A DNA stretch of 64,000 nt from the NCBI RefSeq assembly GCF_014621695.1, contig NZ_CP061281.1, positions 744,001-808,000 on the forward strand, read 5' to 3'. Shown here one piece after another: positions 30,768-38,481 of the stretch (its first letter is position 1; every line of letters starts with the position of its first letter). The notes beneath the pieces are model-generated. The model did not search any database and was not told the DNA's origin. It saw only the letters and a list, made by a program, of their open reading frames with translations. The DNA comes from Streptomyces xanthii (lineage in GTDB: Bacteria; Actinomycetota; Actinomycetes; Streptomycetales; Streptomycetaceae). The position numbers and the translations under genes are program-made.

Positions 30768-30837
30768 TTGACCGGAGGTGTCCAGCGGGTTACGTTGCCG
30801 AACAACTCAATCGTTAGCGGACGAGTTGTTCAGTAAC
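30768..30837 (+). promoter_or_regulatory. MFS-gene promoter with split TetR operator
   Basis: TTGACC (30768-30773), 17 nt, TACGTT (30791-30796) form a good promoter. Starting on its -10 is GTTGCCGAACAACTC (30794-30808), which is repeated inverted as GAGTTGTTCAGTAAC (30823-30837), 13 of 15 positions matching. The half-site GTTACYGAACA is the same as in the operator at 32951-32975. Confidence 0.65.
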
Positions 30838-30913
30838 TCCGTTCGGCGCCGCAGACGACGCCGCTCCCCCGGCGCCGCGCCTGCCCGCTCCCTGACACCG
30901 CAGGAGTTCGCGC

Positions 30914-32296
30914 ATGCCCTCGCAGCCATCCCCGCCCCCGGTCCTCGACCGCCTGGACCCCCTGGAGGCGCCCGCGTTCGACCGGCGGCGCGCCTGGACC
31001 GTCACCGCGCTGATCGTCACGTTCACGGTCGTCAACTTCGCCGACAAGTCGGTCCTGGGGCTCGCCGCCGGGCCGATCATGCGGGAGCTGGACATCAGCC
31101 ACGGGACGTACGGGCTGATCTCCAGCTCCTACTCGGTGCTCTTCAGCCTGTCCGGGCTGCTGGTGGGCTTCTTCTCGTCCCGGATCTCCAGCCGGGTGCT
31201 GCTGTTCGTGATGTGCCTGGTGTGGGGCGTCGCCCAGCTGCCGGTGCTGATCGTGGCGGCGGTGCCGGCCCTCGTCGTGGGGCGGGTGCTGCTGGGCGCC
31301 GCCGAGGGTCCGGCCACGCCGATGTCGATGCACGCCCTGTACAAGTGGTTCCCGGCGGGGCGGCGCGGGCTGCCGTCCGCGCTCCAGATCAGCGGGGCCG
31401 CGCTCGGCACGCTGGTCGCGGCGCCGCTGGTGACCTGGCTGATCACATCGTTCGGCTGGCGCTCGGCGTTCGCCGCGCTCGCGGTGGTGAGCGTCACCTG
31501 GAGCGCCGTGTGGTGGTTCCTCGGGCACGACGGCCCGTACGACCGCACGCAGCAGCGGTCCGCGGACGCGGCCCGGGCGGAGCCGGAGGCGCGGGGGCGG
31601 GTGCCCTACCGGCGGCTGCTGCTGTGCGGCACGGTGATCGGCAGCGTGGCGAGCGCGTTCGGCGCCCAGTGGGCGATGACGCTCAGTCAGGCGTGGCTGC
31701 CCTCGTACCTGCAGACGGAGATGGCGATGAGCCCCGGCACGGCGGCCTCGACCCTCAGCACCGTGTCCGGGCTGAGCTTCCTGCTGCTGCTCGCGCTGTC
31801 CCCCGCGGTCGACCGGCTGACCCGGCGCGGTGTGTCCTCGCGCTGGTCGACCGGTGTGCCGCAGGGCGTCGCGGTGCTCTGCGCGGGTACGGCGATGGCA
31901 CTGATCCCGCTCGCCGGGCCGGGTGCCGGGCGGATCGCCCTGATCGCGATCGCGTTCGGCGCGCACTCGATCGCGTTCCCGCTGCACTACATGACGGCCG
32001 CGGCGGTGGCGCCGGGCGCGCAGCGGGGCGCGCTGTTCGGCATCGTGGCGGCGACGGGGACCCTGCCGGCCCTGCTCGCACCGTCCCTGACGGGGCGTTT
32101 CCTGGACTCGGCGGCGTCCTCCGGAGCGGGCTACGCGCGGTCCTTCGCGCTGGCGTCCGCGGTGATGATCGTCTGCGGTCTCGTGGCGGTCCTTCTCATC
32201 CGTCCGGCCCGGGACGCCGCGCGGCTCGCCGCGTTCCGTCAGGCGGAGCCGTCGGGGGCGGGCACGTCCGGGCCCGGGAAGCCGCTGGCCCAGTAG
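30914..32296 (+). CDS. MFS transporter
   Basis: 460 aa, 12 membrane helices. The first helix region VNFADKSVLGLAAGPIMREL and the loop PATPMSMHALYKWFPAGRRGLP resemble the anion:cation symporter (ACS) branch that imports organic acids. A TetR operator overlaps its promoter, and the same motif controls the acyl-CoA ligase gene at 33042, so an organic acid that is then activated to a CoA thioester is the likely substrate. ATG 30914 is used. The last 58 nt overlap the convergent TetR gene. Confidence 0.86.
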   Translation: MPSQPSPPPVLDRLDPLEAPAFDRRRAWTVTALIVTFTVVNFADKSVLGLAAGPIMRELDISHGTYGLISSSYSVLFSLSGLLVGFFSSRISSRVLLFVMCLVWGVAQLPVLIVAAVPALVVGRVLLGAAEGPATPMSMHALYKWFPAGRRGLPSALQISGAALGTLVAAPLVTWLITSFGWRSAFAALAVVSVTWSAVWWFLGHDGPYDRTQQRSADAARAEPEARGRVPYRRLLLCGTVIGSVASAFGAQWAMTLSQAWLPSYLQTEMAMSPGTAASTLSTVSGLSFLLLLALSPAVDRLTRRGVSSRWSTGVPQGVAVLCAGTAMALIPLAGPGAGRIALIAIAFGAHSIAFPLHYMTAAAVAPGAQRGALFGIVAATGTLPALLAPSLTGRFLDSAASSGAGYARSFALASAVMIVCGLVAVLLIRPARDAARLAAFRQAEPSGAGTSGPGKPLAQ

Positions 32297-32859
32297 CGGC
32301 CGCGCAGCGCCAGGTCGAGGAGCATGCGCACGGCCTCCTCGGCCGGCACAGGCGGGGCGTCCTGCTCCGCCCACCAGCGCAGCACGGCGACCTGTTCGCC
32401 GACCCAGACGCGGGCCAGGAGGTCAGCGTCGATGCGCGGCTGCACGTCGTTGCGCTCGGCGCGGGCCTTGAACTCCCGGGCGGCGTAGGCCGAGCAGGCG
32501 TCCATGAACATCTGCAGGGGCTTGCCGTCGCCCTCGCCGCGCAGCACGGCCCGGTAGGTGTCCCGCTCGTCGGTGACGTGCCGGAGCATCTCCAGGACCG
32601 GTTTGCCGGTGAAGCCGACGGCGCTGTCGGCCATCACGGGTTCGAGACGCTGCGCGAGCTCGTCGAGCAGGTCCCTCGTGACCCGGGCGAACAGGTCGTC
32701 CTTGCCCTTGAAGTGGGCGTAGAAGGTGGCGCGGGCCACGTCGCCGCGCTCGGTGATGTCCTCGACGGTCAGCGCGCCGAAGCCGCGCTCCAGCACCAGC
32801 TCGACCAGTGCCCCGCCCAGCGCCCGGCGGGTGCGCCTGGTGCGCCTGTCCTCGGCCAT
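32239..32859 (-). CDS. TetR-family regulator of the MFS/ligase/dehydrogenase regulon
   Basis: 206 aa. Helix-turn-helix at residues about 12-55: VELVLERGFGALTVEDI, then TERGDVARATFYAHFKGKDD. The C-terminal domain is helical, with an aromatic stretch (VAVLRWWAEQDAPPVP) that may line a hydrophobic pocket. It is divergent from the ligase gene, with the operator 32951-32975 in between, and its 3' end overlaps the MFS gene by 58 nt. A CoA ester or the acid itself is the probable inducer; this is inference. Confidence 0.85.
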   Translation of the reverse strand: MAEDRRTRRTRRALGGALVELVLERGFGALTVEDITERGDVARATFYAHFKGKDDLFARVTRDLLDELAQRLEPVMADSAVGFTGKPVLEMLRHVTDERDTYRAVLRGEGDGKPLQMFMDACSAYAAREFKARAERNDVQPRIDADLLARVWVGEQVAVLRWWAEQDAPPVPAEEAVRMLLDLALRGRYWASGFPGPDVPAPDGSA

Positions 32860-32936
32860 GCCGCTTCCCTTCGCCCTGTCGGGGCCGCCCCCTGCCGGGA
32901 TCGCCCCTGTCGTGGTCGCGCTCAGTCTAGGGGCTC

Positions 32937-32975
32937 TTGACAGTCCAGTAGTTACCGAACAATGTGTTCAGTAAC
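32937..32975 (+). promoter_or_regulatory. Ligase-gene promoter with compact TetR operator
   Basis: TTGACA (32937-32942), 17 nt, CAATGT (32960-32965). A 25-bp dyad covers the -10: GTTACCGAACA, 3 nt, TGTTCAGTAAC (32951-32975). Its half-sites match those at 30794-30837, so one repressor should govern both promoters. Confidence 0.7.
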
Positions 32976-33041
32976 GGCCTGGCTGTTTGATATTCGGCAG
33001 ATGCGGCCGTTCCCGCTGAACTTCCACGGAGGAGACGGTCG

Positions 33042-34601
33042 ATGAACCTCGGCACGTACCTGACCCGCAGTGCCCGCTACTGGCCCGACGCGACCGCCCT
33101 CGTCTGCGGCGAGCGCACCTGGACCTTCGCGGAGCTCGACCGCGCCACCGACCGCCTCGCGGCCGCGCTGCTCGCCCGCGGACTGCGCCCCGGCGACGCG
33201 GTCGCCTCGCTCGCCTGGAACCGGGGCGAGCTGGTGGAGGTCGAATTCGCCCTCTACAAGGCCGGGTTGGTGCGCGCCCCGATCAACGCCCGGCTCGGCC
33301 GCACCGAGGTCGGGCACATCCTGGAGTACGCGCCCGTCCGCCTCCTCGTGTTCGACGCGGCGCATCGCGAGGACGCCCTGGCCGCGATCGAGGCGGCGGG
33401 CACCGACTGCCTGGCCGTCTCCCTCGACAGCACCTCCGGCGCCGAACTCTCCTACGCCGCACTGCTCGACGAGGCGGCCGGGGAAGCGCCGGAGCCCGTG
33501 GACGTCGACGAGCACGACGCCTGCGTCCTCAACTTCACCTCGGGCTCGACCGGCACGCTCAAGGCGGCGGTGCAGACCTTCGGCAACCGGCTCGCCAACA
33601 TGCGCAAGCTGCTCATGAACGAGGAGTCCCGGCCGCGCCGCGACTCCCGCTACCTCGCCTGCGGCCCCATCACCCACGCGACCGGCATGACCCTGCTCGC
33701 CAACGTCTTCGCGGGCTCCGCGACCCACGTCCTGCCCGCCTGGGACGCCGGGACGTTCCTGGACACCGTGGAGCGGGAGCGGATCACGACGACGTTCCTG
33801 GTGCCGGCCATGGTCAACATGGTGCTCGCCCACCCCGGCGCGGACGGGCGCGACCTGTCCAGCCTGACCAGCGTCCGCGTCGGCGGCGCCCCCATCTCCC
33901 CGCAGCGCCTCAAGGACGCCGTCGCCCTCTTCGGCCCGGTCGTCGCGCAGGGCTACGGCCTGGGCGAGACCACCAGCGCCGTCGCCGCGCTCAGCAGCCA
34001 GGAGATCGCCCGCGGCCTGGCCGAGGACCCGGAGCTGCTCCAGTCCTGCGGGCGTGCCGTCTACGACACCGAGCTGCGGATCGTCGACGACGCGGGCCGG
34101 GCGCTGCCGGCGCGCGAGGTCGGCGAGCTGATCGTGCGCGGCCCGGACTGCGTCCGCGCGTACTGGCGCGAACCGGAGCTGTCCGCCGAGACGTTCAGGG
34201 ACGGCTGGGTGCACACCGGCGACCTCGCGTGGATGCGCGAGGACGGCTACGTGTTCCTCGTCGACCGCAAGAAGGACATGATCATCTCGGGTGGCTTCAA
34301 CATCTACTGCACCGAGGTCGAGGCCGCCCTCTACGAGCATCCGGGCGTCCAGGAGGCGTGCGTCGTCGGCGTGCCGGACGAGCGGTGGGGCGAGGCCGTC
34401 AAGGCCGTCGTCGTGCCGCGGCCGGGGCACGCGCCGAGCGCCGACGAGATCGCCGCGTTCTGCGCCGACCGCCTCGACCGCTTCAAGAAGCCCCGCAGCG
34501 TCGACTTCGTGGCCGCGCTCCCCCACAACCGCAACGGCAAGCTCGACCGCAAGGCCGTCCGCGAACCGTTCTGGGCCGACGCCGCCCGCCGCGTCAACTG
34601 A
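33042..34601 (+). CDS. Acyl-CoA ligase (AMP-forming)
   Basis: 519 aa. Adenylation motifs are complete: FTSGSTGTLKA (about residue 166), GYGLGETTS (about 306), DGWVHTGDLAWM (about 388), KDMIISGGFNIYCTEVE (about 412), and the catalytic lysine in NRNGKLDRKAV near the C-terminus. It converts a carboxylic acid, ATP and CoA to an acyl-CoA. GGAGGAGA precedes ATG 33042. It forms an operon with the dehydrogenase 31 nt downstream. Chain length or aromatic specificity cannot be read off. Confidence 0.92.
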   Translation: MNLGTYLTRSARYWPDATALVCGERTWTFAELDRATDRLAAALLARGLRPGDAVASLAWNRGELVEVEFALYKAGLVRAPINARLGRTEVGHILEYAPVRLLVFDAAHREDALAAIEAAGTDCLAVSLDSTSGAELSYAALLDEAAGEAPEPVDVDEHDACVLNFTSGSTGTLKAAVQTFGNRLANMRKLLMNEESRPRRDSRYLACGPITHATGMTLLANVFAGSATHVLPAWDAGTFLDTVERERITTTFLVPAMVNMVLAHPGADGRDLSSLTSVRVGGAPISPQRLKDAVALFGPVVAQGYGLGETTSAVAALSSQEIARGLAEDPELLQSCGRAVYDTELRIVDDAGRALPAREVGELIVRGPDCVRAYWREPELSAETFRDGWVHTGDLAWMREDGYVFLVDRKKDMIISGGFNIYCTEVEAALYEHPGVQEACVVGVPDERWGEAVKAVVVPRPGHAPSADEIAAFCADRLDRFKKPRSVDFVAALPHNRNGKLDRKAVREPFWADAARRVN

Positions 34602-34632
34602 CCCCCGAGCCGCACCCCTTGAGGAACGACCG

Positions 34633-35832
34633 ATGACCTTCTCCCTGCGCCCCTCCTACGCGCACGACCCCGAACTGGCCGACCTGGTCGACCGTCTGCG
34701 CACCTACCTCGACGGCGAACTCGCCGATCACGAGAAGCGGCACGGCTTCACCCACGCGTCCCGGCTGACCCGCGCCGACCTCGAACCGGTCTGGCGGCGC
34801 AGCCGCGAGCTCGGCTTCTACGGGATCCACCTGCCCGAGCAGTACGGCGGACGGAACCTCTCGCACACCGCGCTCGCCGCCCTGAAGGAGGAGGTCGGCG
34901 CGTCCGGCCGCGTCCTCGGGCACAGCGTCCTCGGCGACATGGGCGGCCCGCTGCGCGCCGGCGACATCCTGCGCCACGCCACCCCGTACCAACTGGAGCG
35001 GTACCTGCTCCCGGTCGTCCGGGGCGAGCGGGCCTGCTGTTTCTCGCTCACGGAGACCGACGCCGGGTCCGACGTGCGCGCGATGCGGACGACGGCGGTG
35101 CGGGACGGGGACGGCTACCGGCTCACCGGGCACAAGGTGTTCAGCTCGGCGGGCCCGTTCGCGGACTTCGCGATCGTCGTCGCGCGGATGGCGGGCAGCG
35201 GCGAGGAGGAGGGCGAGAAGCCGGCGTTCTCCGCGTTCCTCGTGGATCTCGACAGCCCGGGCTGCACGGTCGCGGAGGGCGCCACGCCGATGTCGGGCGA
35301 GCACATCGAGAGCGACATCGTGCTCGACGACTGCCGGGTCCCCGCCGCGAACCTGCTCGGCGAGGAGGGCCGGGGCATGCGGATCGCGCTCGGCCGCGTC
35401 ACGACGAACCGCCTGCTGCACTGCCCGAGCGTCATCGGCGCGACCCGCCGCGCTCTGGCCCTCACCCTGGAGCGGACCCGGACCCGCAAGGTCGCGGGCG
35501 GGCAGCCGCTGCTCGCCCTCCAGTCCGTGCAGCACAAGGTCGCCGACATGGCCACCGAGCTGTACGCGGCCCGGTCCATGACGTACGCGGCGCTCGCCGC
35601 CCTGGACCGGGGCGAGGAGGTGCGCACGGAGGCGTTCATGAGCAAGCTGTTCGTCGCCGAGTCCGCGTTCCGCATCCTCGACCAGGCCGTCCAGATCCAC
35701 GGCAAGGAGGGGCTGACCCAGGGCCACGAGATCGAGTTCCTGTTCCGCAAGATCCGCATGTTCCGGGTGCTGACCGGCACATCGGAGATCCAGCGCAACG
35801 GTATCGCCCACGGCCTCGCCTTCATGGAGTGA
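34633..35832 (+). CDS. Acyl-CoA dehydrogenase
   Basis: 399 aa. FAD-binding SLTETDAGSDVRAM (about residue 139) and the C-terminal GTSEIQRNGIA (about 382) define the family. The usual catalytic Glu of the EGTSEIQ motif is replaced: the sequence is LTGTSEIQR, so the base must come from elsewhere, as in isovaleryl- and long-chain-type enzymes, or the reaction differs. ATG 34633 has GAGGAA upstream. It follows the ligase by 31 nt and presumably oxidises its acyl-CoA product. The 3' end overlaps the convergent VOC gene by 11 nt. Confidence 0.9.
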   Translation: MTFSLRPSYAHDPELADLVDRLRTYLDGELADHEKRHGFTHASRLTRADLEPVWRRSRELGFYGIHLPEQYGGRNLSHTALAALKEEVGASGRVLGHSVLGDMGGPLRAGDILRHATPYQLERYLLPVVRGERACCFSLTETDAGSDVRAMRTTAVRDGDGYRLTGHKVFSSAGPFADFAIVVARMAGSGEEEGEKPAFSAFLVDLDSPGCTVAEGATPMSGEHIESDIVLDDCRVPAANLLGEEGRGMRIALGRVTTNRLLHCPSVIGATRRALALTLERTRTRKVAGGQPLLALQSVQHKVADMATELYAARSMTYAALAALDRGEEVRTEAFMSKLFVAESAFRILDQAVQIHGKEGLTQGHEIEFLFRKIRMFRVLTGTSEIQRNGIAHGLAFME

Positions 35833-36211
35833 CGGGGCGCCCCAGCAGGCAGAACGGATGTCCCGCGGGGTCGGCGAACACCCGCCAGCCCCGGGCGGGT
35901 TCGCCCGCGTCGAGCAGCTCCGCGCCCAGCTCCAGGACCCTGGCCTGCGCGGCCTCCAGGTCGGGGACGTCCACGTCGAGGTGGAACTGGGCGGGGCGCT
36001 CGGGGTCCGGCCAGCGGGGCGGCCGGTGGTCCGCGACCCGCTGGAAGGCGAGCACAAGGCCGCGCTCGGTGTGCAGGGTCGACCAGCCGTCGCCCACGGC
36101 CCAGCGCCGGTCCGGCCGGTTCACCTCGCCGCCCAGCAGTTCCGCGTAGAACCGGGACAGCACCTCGCCGTCGGCGCAGTCGAGGACCACGCACTGCAGC
36201 TCTCCGATCAT
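35822..36211 (-). CDS. VOC-family (glyoxalase-like) protein
   Basis: 129 aa, two beta-alpha-beta-beta-beta modules. VVLDCADGEVLSRFYAELLG opens the first, AQFHLDVDVPDLEAAQARVLELGA the second, and the end FADPAGHPFCLLG is typical of the Glyoxalase_6 group. Metal-binding positions are not all conserved, so a ligand-binding or resistance role is as likely as catalysis. Convergent with the dehydrogenase gene, 11-nt overlap. Confidence 0.85.
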   Translation of the reverse strand: MIGELQCVVLDCADGEVLSRFYAELLGGEVNRPDRRWAVGDGWSTLHTERGLVLAFQRVADHRPPRWPDPERPAQFHLDVDVPDLEAAQARVLELGAELLDAGEPARGWRVFADPAGHPFCLLGRPVTP

Positions 36212-36338
36212 GGCGGCAGGGTCTCACGGGATCCGTGCCCCGCAAGGGCCGCGCCCCACTCAGCCCACCCCTGAGGCAGGACGGGCCGCGGCGGCGGAGA
36301 ATCGGCCTTCCGAGACCCCTGCCGCGGAGAGGGAGGCC

Positions 36339-36557
36339 ATGAACCGCCACCACTACCTGTGCCAAGGCTGTGCCCAGCCGCTGTTCGTGGTGGCGACCAC
36401 CCAGGCCGGCAAGCCCGATCTCCGCTGGGAGATCGACCACCAGGACGAGGGCAACCGCGGCTGCTCGGTGCTGCCGCTGCTCCCGCTTCTCGGCGAGGCG
36501 ACCCAGCCGGAGGCCCTCGAGTACGCGATGGACGTGCTCTCCCCGCTGCGCCGCTGA
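36339..36557 (+). CDS. Small CxxC protein, 72 aa
   Basis: Begins MNRHHYLCQGCAQPLFVV, a CxxC knuckle, followed by a predicted compact alpha/beta segment (WEIDHQDEGNRGCSVLPL) with a third cysteine. It could be a small zinc- or redox-binding protein, but no family is recognised. GAGGGAGG precedes ATG 36339 at good spacing. It stands alone between the VOC gene and the GNAT gene. Confidence 0.62.
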   Translation: MNRHHYLCQGCAQPLFVVATTQAGKPDLRWEIDHQDEGNRGCSVLPLLPLLGEATQPEALEYAMDVLSPLRR

Positions 36558-36706
36558 CCGTCCCGGCCCGGCGGCGCCCGGCGTCCGGCCCGCCCCCGGC
36601 GCGCTCCCGGGCGCCGGAAGTCACCCGCCCGCACCCCCTCCCGGTGGCGGCGCGCCCGTGACACGATGCGCCGACACCGCGAGGACGGCCCACCGGGAGG
36701 CCCGTG

Positions 36707-37123
36707 ATGTTCGGACGGACGGGCCTGGCGCTGACGGCAGGTGACGGCGGCCTCGTGCTGCGCGCCGAGAGCCGGCCGGGCGACGAGGACGAACGGCGCG
36801 TCACGGTGCGCACGGGCGCGGGCGCGGAGGTCGCCGAGATCCGCTTCCGGGTGTGCGCCCACTGCCGTACGGGGCGCGTGCGGTCCCTGTGGGTCGACGA
36901 GATGCGGCGGCGCGAGGGCATCGGGCTCGAACTGGTGCGGGCCGCGGTCCGCTCCGGGCCCGGATTCCGCTGGACGACGACGGTGCAGTCGCGCCGGGGC
37001 CGGCGGTTCTTCGCCGCGGCCGGGCTCCGGCTGGGCGTGGCGCTGCCCGCCGCCGGACCCCTGTGCCCGCATCTGACGGGCCGGATCGAGGCTTTGTGGC
37101 GGCTCAGGCGACCGGTGTGCTGA
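36707..37123 (+). CDS. GNAT-like acetyltransferase, short
   Basis: 138 aa. The CoA-binding segment is VRSLWVDEMRRREGIGLELVRAAV (split here as WVDEMRRREGIG plus a helix), and TTTVQSRRGRRFFAAAGLRLG fits strand 5 to helix 4 of a GNAT. A preceding VCAHCRTG adds a CxxC. GGGAGG is 6 nt from ATG 36707; GTG 36704 is the other option. The last 20 nt overlap the convergent TetR gene. Substrate unknown. Confidence 0.68.
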   Translation: MFGRTGLALTAGDGGLVLRAESRPGDEDERRVTVRTGAGAEVAEIRFRVCAHCRTGRVRSLWVDEMRRREGIGLELVRAAVRSGPGFRWTTTVQSRRGRRFFAAAGLRLGVALPAAGPLCPHLTGRIEALWRLRRPVC

Positions 37124-37718
37124 TCCGCTCGACGAGGTCGAGCCAGCCCTCCTCGAGCCGCTCGAGCGGCATCCCGCGCTCCTTCGTCAGGAAGTGGATG
37201 ACGGCCGGGTCCAGGTAGCCGAGCAGGGCGTGGGCCTGGAGCTCGTGGTCGGCGCCGGGGTCGATCTCGCGCAGCAGGATCGTCGCGTGCAGGGTCAGGA
37301 CGCGCTGCGAGGGGTGGCCGACGCGGCGGGCGGGCTCGTCCTGCGCGGCGAGGAACAGCTCCAGCTGCTCGGAGGAGCGGCGCAGCACCTCCAGGCCGAA
37401 GGCGCGCAGCCGCTCGACGGGCGGGGCGCCGGGGCCGAGCGGCGGGGGGCCGCTGATGAGGTCGGCCTGGAGCCGGCTCGCGGTGTGGTCGAGCAGGGCG
37501 GTGAGCAGTCCGACGCGGTCGCCGAAGCGGCGGAAGACGGTGCCCTTGCCGACGCAGGCCTCGGCGGCGACCGCCTCCATGGTGACGGCGGCGGCGCCGC
37601 GCTCCGCGACCAGGCGGGCGGCGGCCTCCAACAGCCGTGCCCGGTTCCGCGCGGCGTCCGCGCGCAGACAGGGCTCGTCGGCGGTCGTGCCGATCTGGAG
37701 CGGAAGGCTGCTGGACAT
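37104..37718 (-). CDS. TetR-family regulator of the FMN-reductase gene
   Basis: 204 aa. Helix-turn-helix near residues 20-65: NRARLLEAAARLVAERGAAA, then AEACVGKGTVFRRFGDRVGL. The C-terminal SBP_like segment contains EQLELFLAAQDEPARRVGHP. ATG 37718 has no Shine-Dalgarno, but TACGCT lies 6 nt upstream, indicating a leaderless transcript. It is divergent from the reductase gene, and two identical palindromes lie between them. The regulated signal may be an electrophile or quinone; this is inference from the target. Confidence 0.82.
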   Translation of the reverse strand: MSSSLPLQIGTTADEPCLRADAARNRARLLEAAARLVAERGAAAVTMEAVAAEACVGKGTVFRRFGDRVGLLTALLDHTASRLQADLISGPPPLGPGAPPVERLRAFGLEVLRRSSEQLELFLAAQDEPARRVGHPSQRVLTLHATILLREIDPGADHELQAHALLGYLDPAVIHFLTKERGMPLERLEEGWLDLVERISTPVA

Positions 37719-37749
37719 GAACTCAGCGTAAAGCATTTCCCAGAAAAGT

Positions 37750-37797
37750 GGACCCCGGTCCGCTTACGGTGGTACAAATCTAAACGGACCCCGGTCC
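37750..37797. promoter_or_regulatory. Twin GGACCCCGGTCC operators
   Basis: The palindrome GGACCCCGGTCC occurs at 37750-37761 and again at 37786-37797, 36 bp apart, each flanked by a pyrimidine-purine step. Both lie in the 127-nt space between divergent starts (37718, 37846). TetR proteins of this type commonly bind such sites. Confidence 0.65.
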
Positions 37798-37845
37798 GCA
37801 TCACTCGATCGCTCGGTGACCAGCCTCAGCATCTTGGAGCTCCTC

Positions 37846-38409
37846 ATGTCTGTTCGTATCCTCGCGCTCGTCGGCAGCCTCCGTGCCGGATCGCACAACC
37901 GCCAGCTCGCCGAGGCGGCCGTCAAGCTCGCCCCCGAGGGCGCCGAGGTCGTGCTCTACGAGGGCCTGGCCGAGATCCCCTTCTACAACGAGGACATCGA
38001 CGTCGAGGGCAGCGTCCCCGCCGCGGCCGCCGCCCTGCGCGCCGCCGCCGGCGAGGCGGACGGCTTCCTGCTCTTCTCGCCCGAGTACAACGGCACCATC
38101 CCCGCCGTCCTGAAGAACGCCATCGACTGGCTGTCCCGTCCGTTCGGCGCGGGCGCCTTCACCGGCAAGCCGGTCGCCGTGGTGGGCACCGCGTACGGCC
38201 AGTACGGCGGCGTGTGGGCGCAGGACGAGGCCCGCAAGGCCGTGGGCATCGCCGGCGGCACCGTGCTCGAGGACGTCAAGCTGTCGATCCCGGGCTCGCT
38301 GGAGCGCTTCGCCTCGACCCACCCGGTCGACGACGCCGAGGTCGCCGAGCAGCTGACCGAGGTCATCGCCCGCGTGCACGGCCACGCCGGTGAGGCCGTC
38401 GCCGCCTGA
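37846..38409 (+). CDS. NADPH-dependent FMN reductase
   Basis: 187 aa flavodoxin-like enzyme. The phosphate loop VGSLRAGSHNRQLAEA is at the N-terminus; FSPEYNGTIPAVLKNAIDWLSRP (about residues 78-100) is the FMN-isoalloxazine loop of the family. It reduces FMN, quinones or azo compounds. ATG 37846 is supported by GGAG 6 nt upstream. Its own strong terminator follows. It could supply FMNH2 to the LLM monooxygenases on the opposite strand, but it carries a separate TetR control. Confidence 0.9.
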   Translation: MSVRILALVGSLRAGSHNRQLAEAAVKLAPEGAEVVLYEGLAEIPFYNEDIDVEGSVPAAAAALRAAAGEADGFLLFSPEYNGTIPAVLKNAIDWLSRPFGAGAFTGKPVAVVGTAYGQYGGVWAQDEARKAVGIAGGTVLEDVKLSIPGSLERFASTHPVDDAEVAEQLTEVIARVHGHAGEAVAA

Positions 38410-38420
38410 CCGTCACCCTC

Positions 38421-38456
38421 CGAAAGAGCCCGGGCCGCGCGGCCCGGGCTCTTTCG
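38421..38456. terminator. Perfect 16-bp stem terminator
   Basis: The 16-nt arms 38421-38436 and 38441-38456 are exact complements with a GCGC loop. The stem starts with CGAAAGAGC, so each strand gives CTTTCG after the GC stem. It serves both the FMN-reductase gene and the convergent monooxygenase operon. Confidence 0.9.
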
Positions 38457-38481
38457 TCTGCGTGAGGGGGGAACGTACGGC

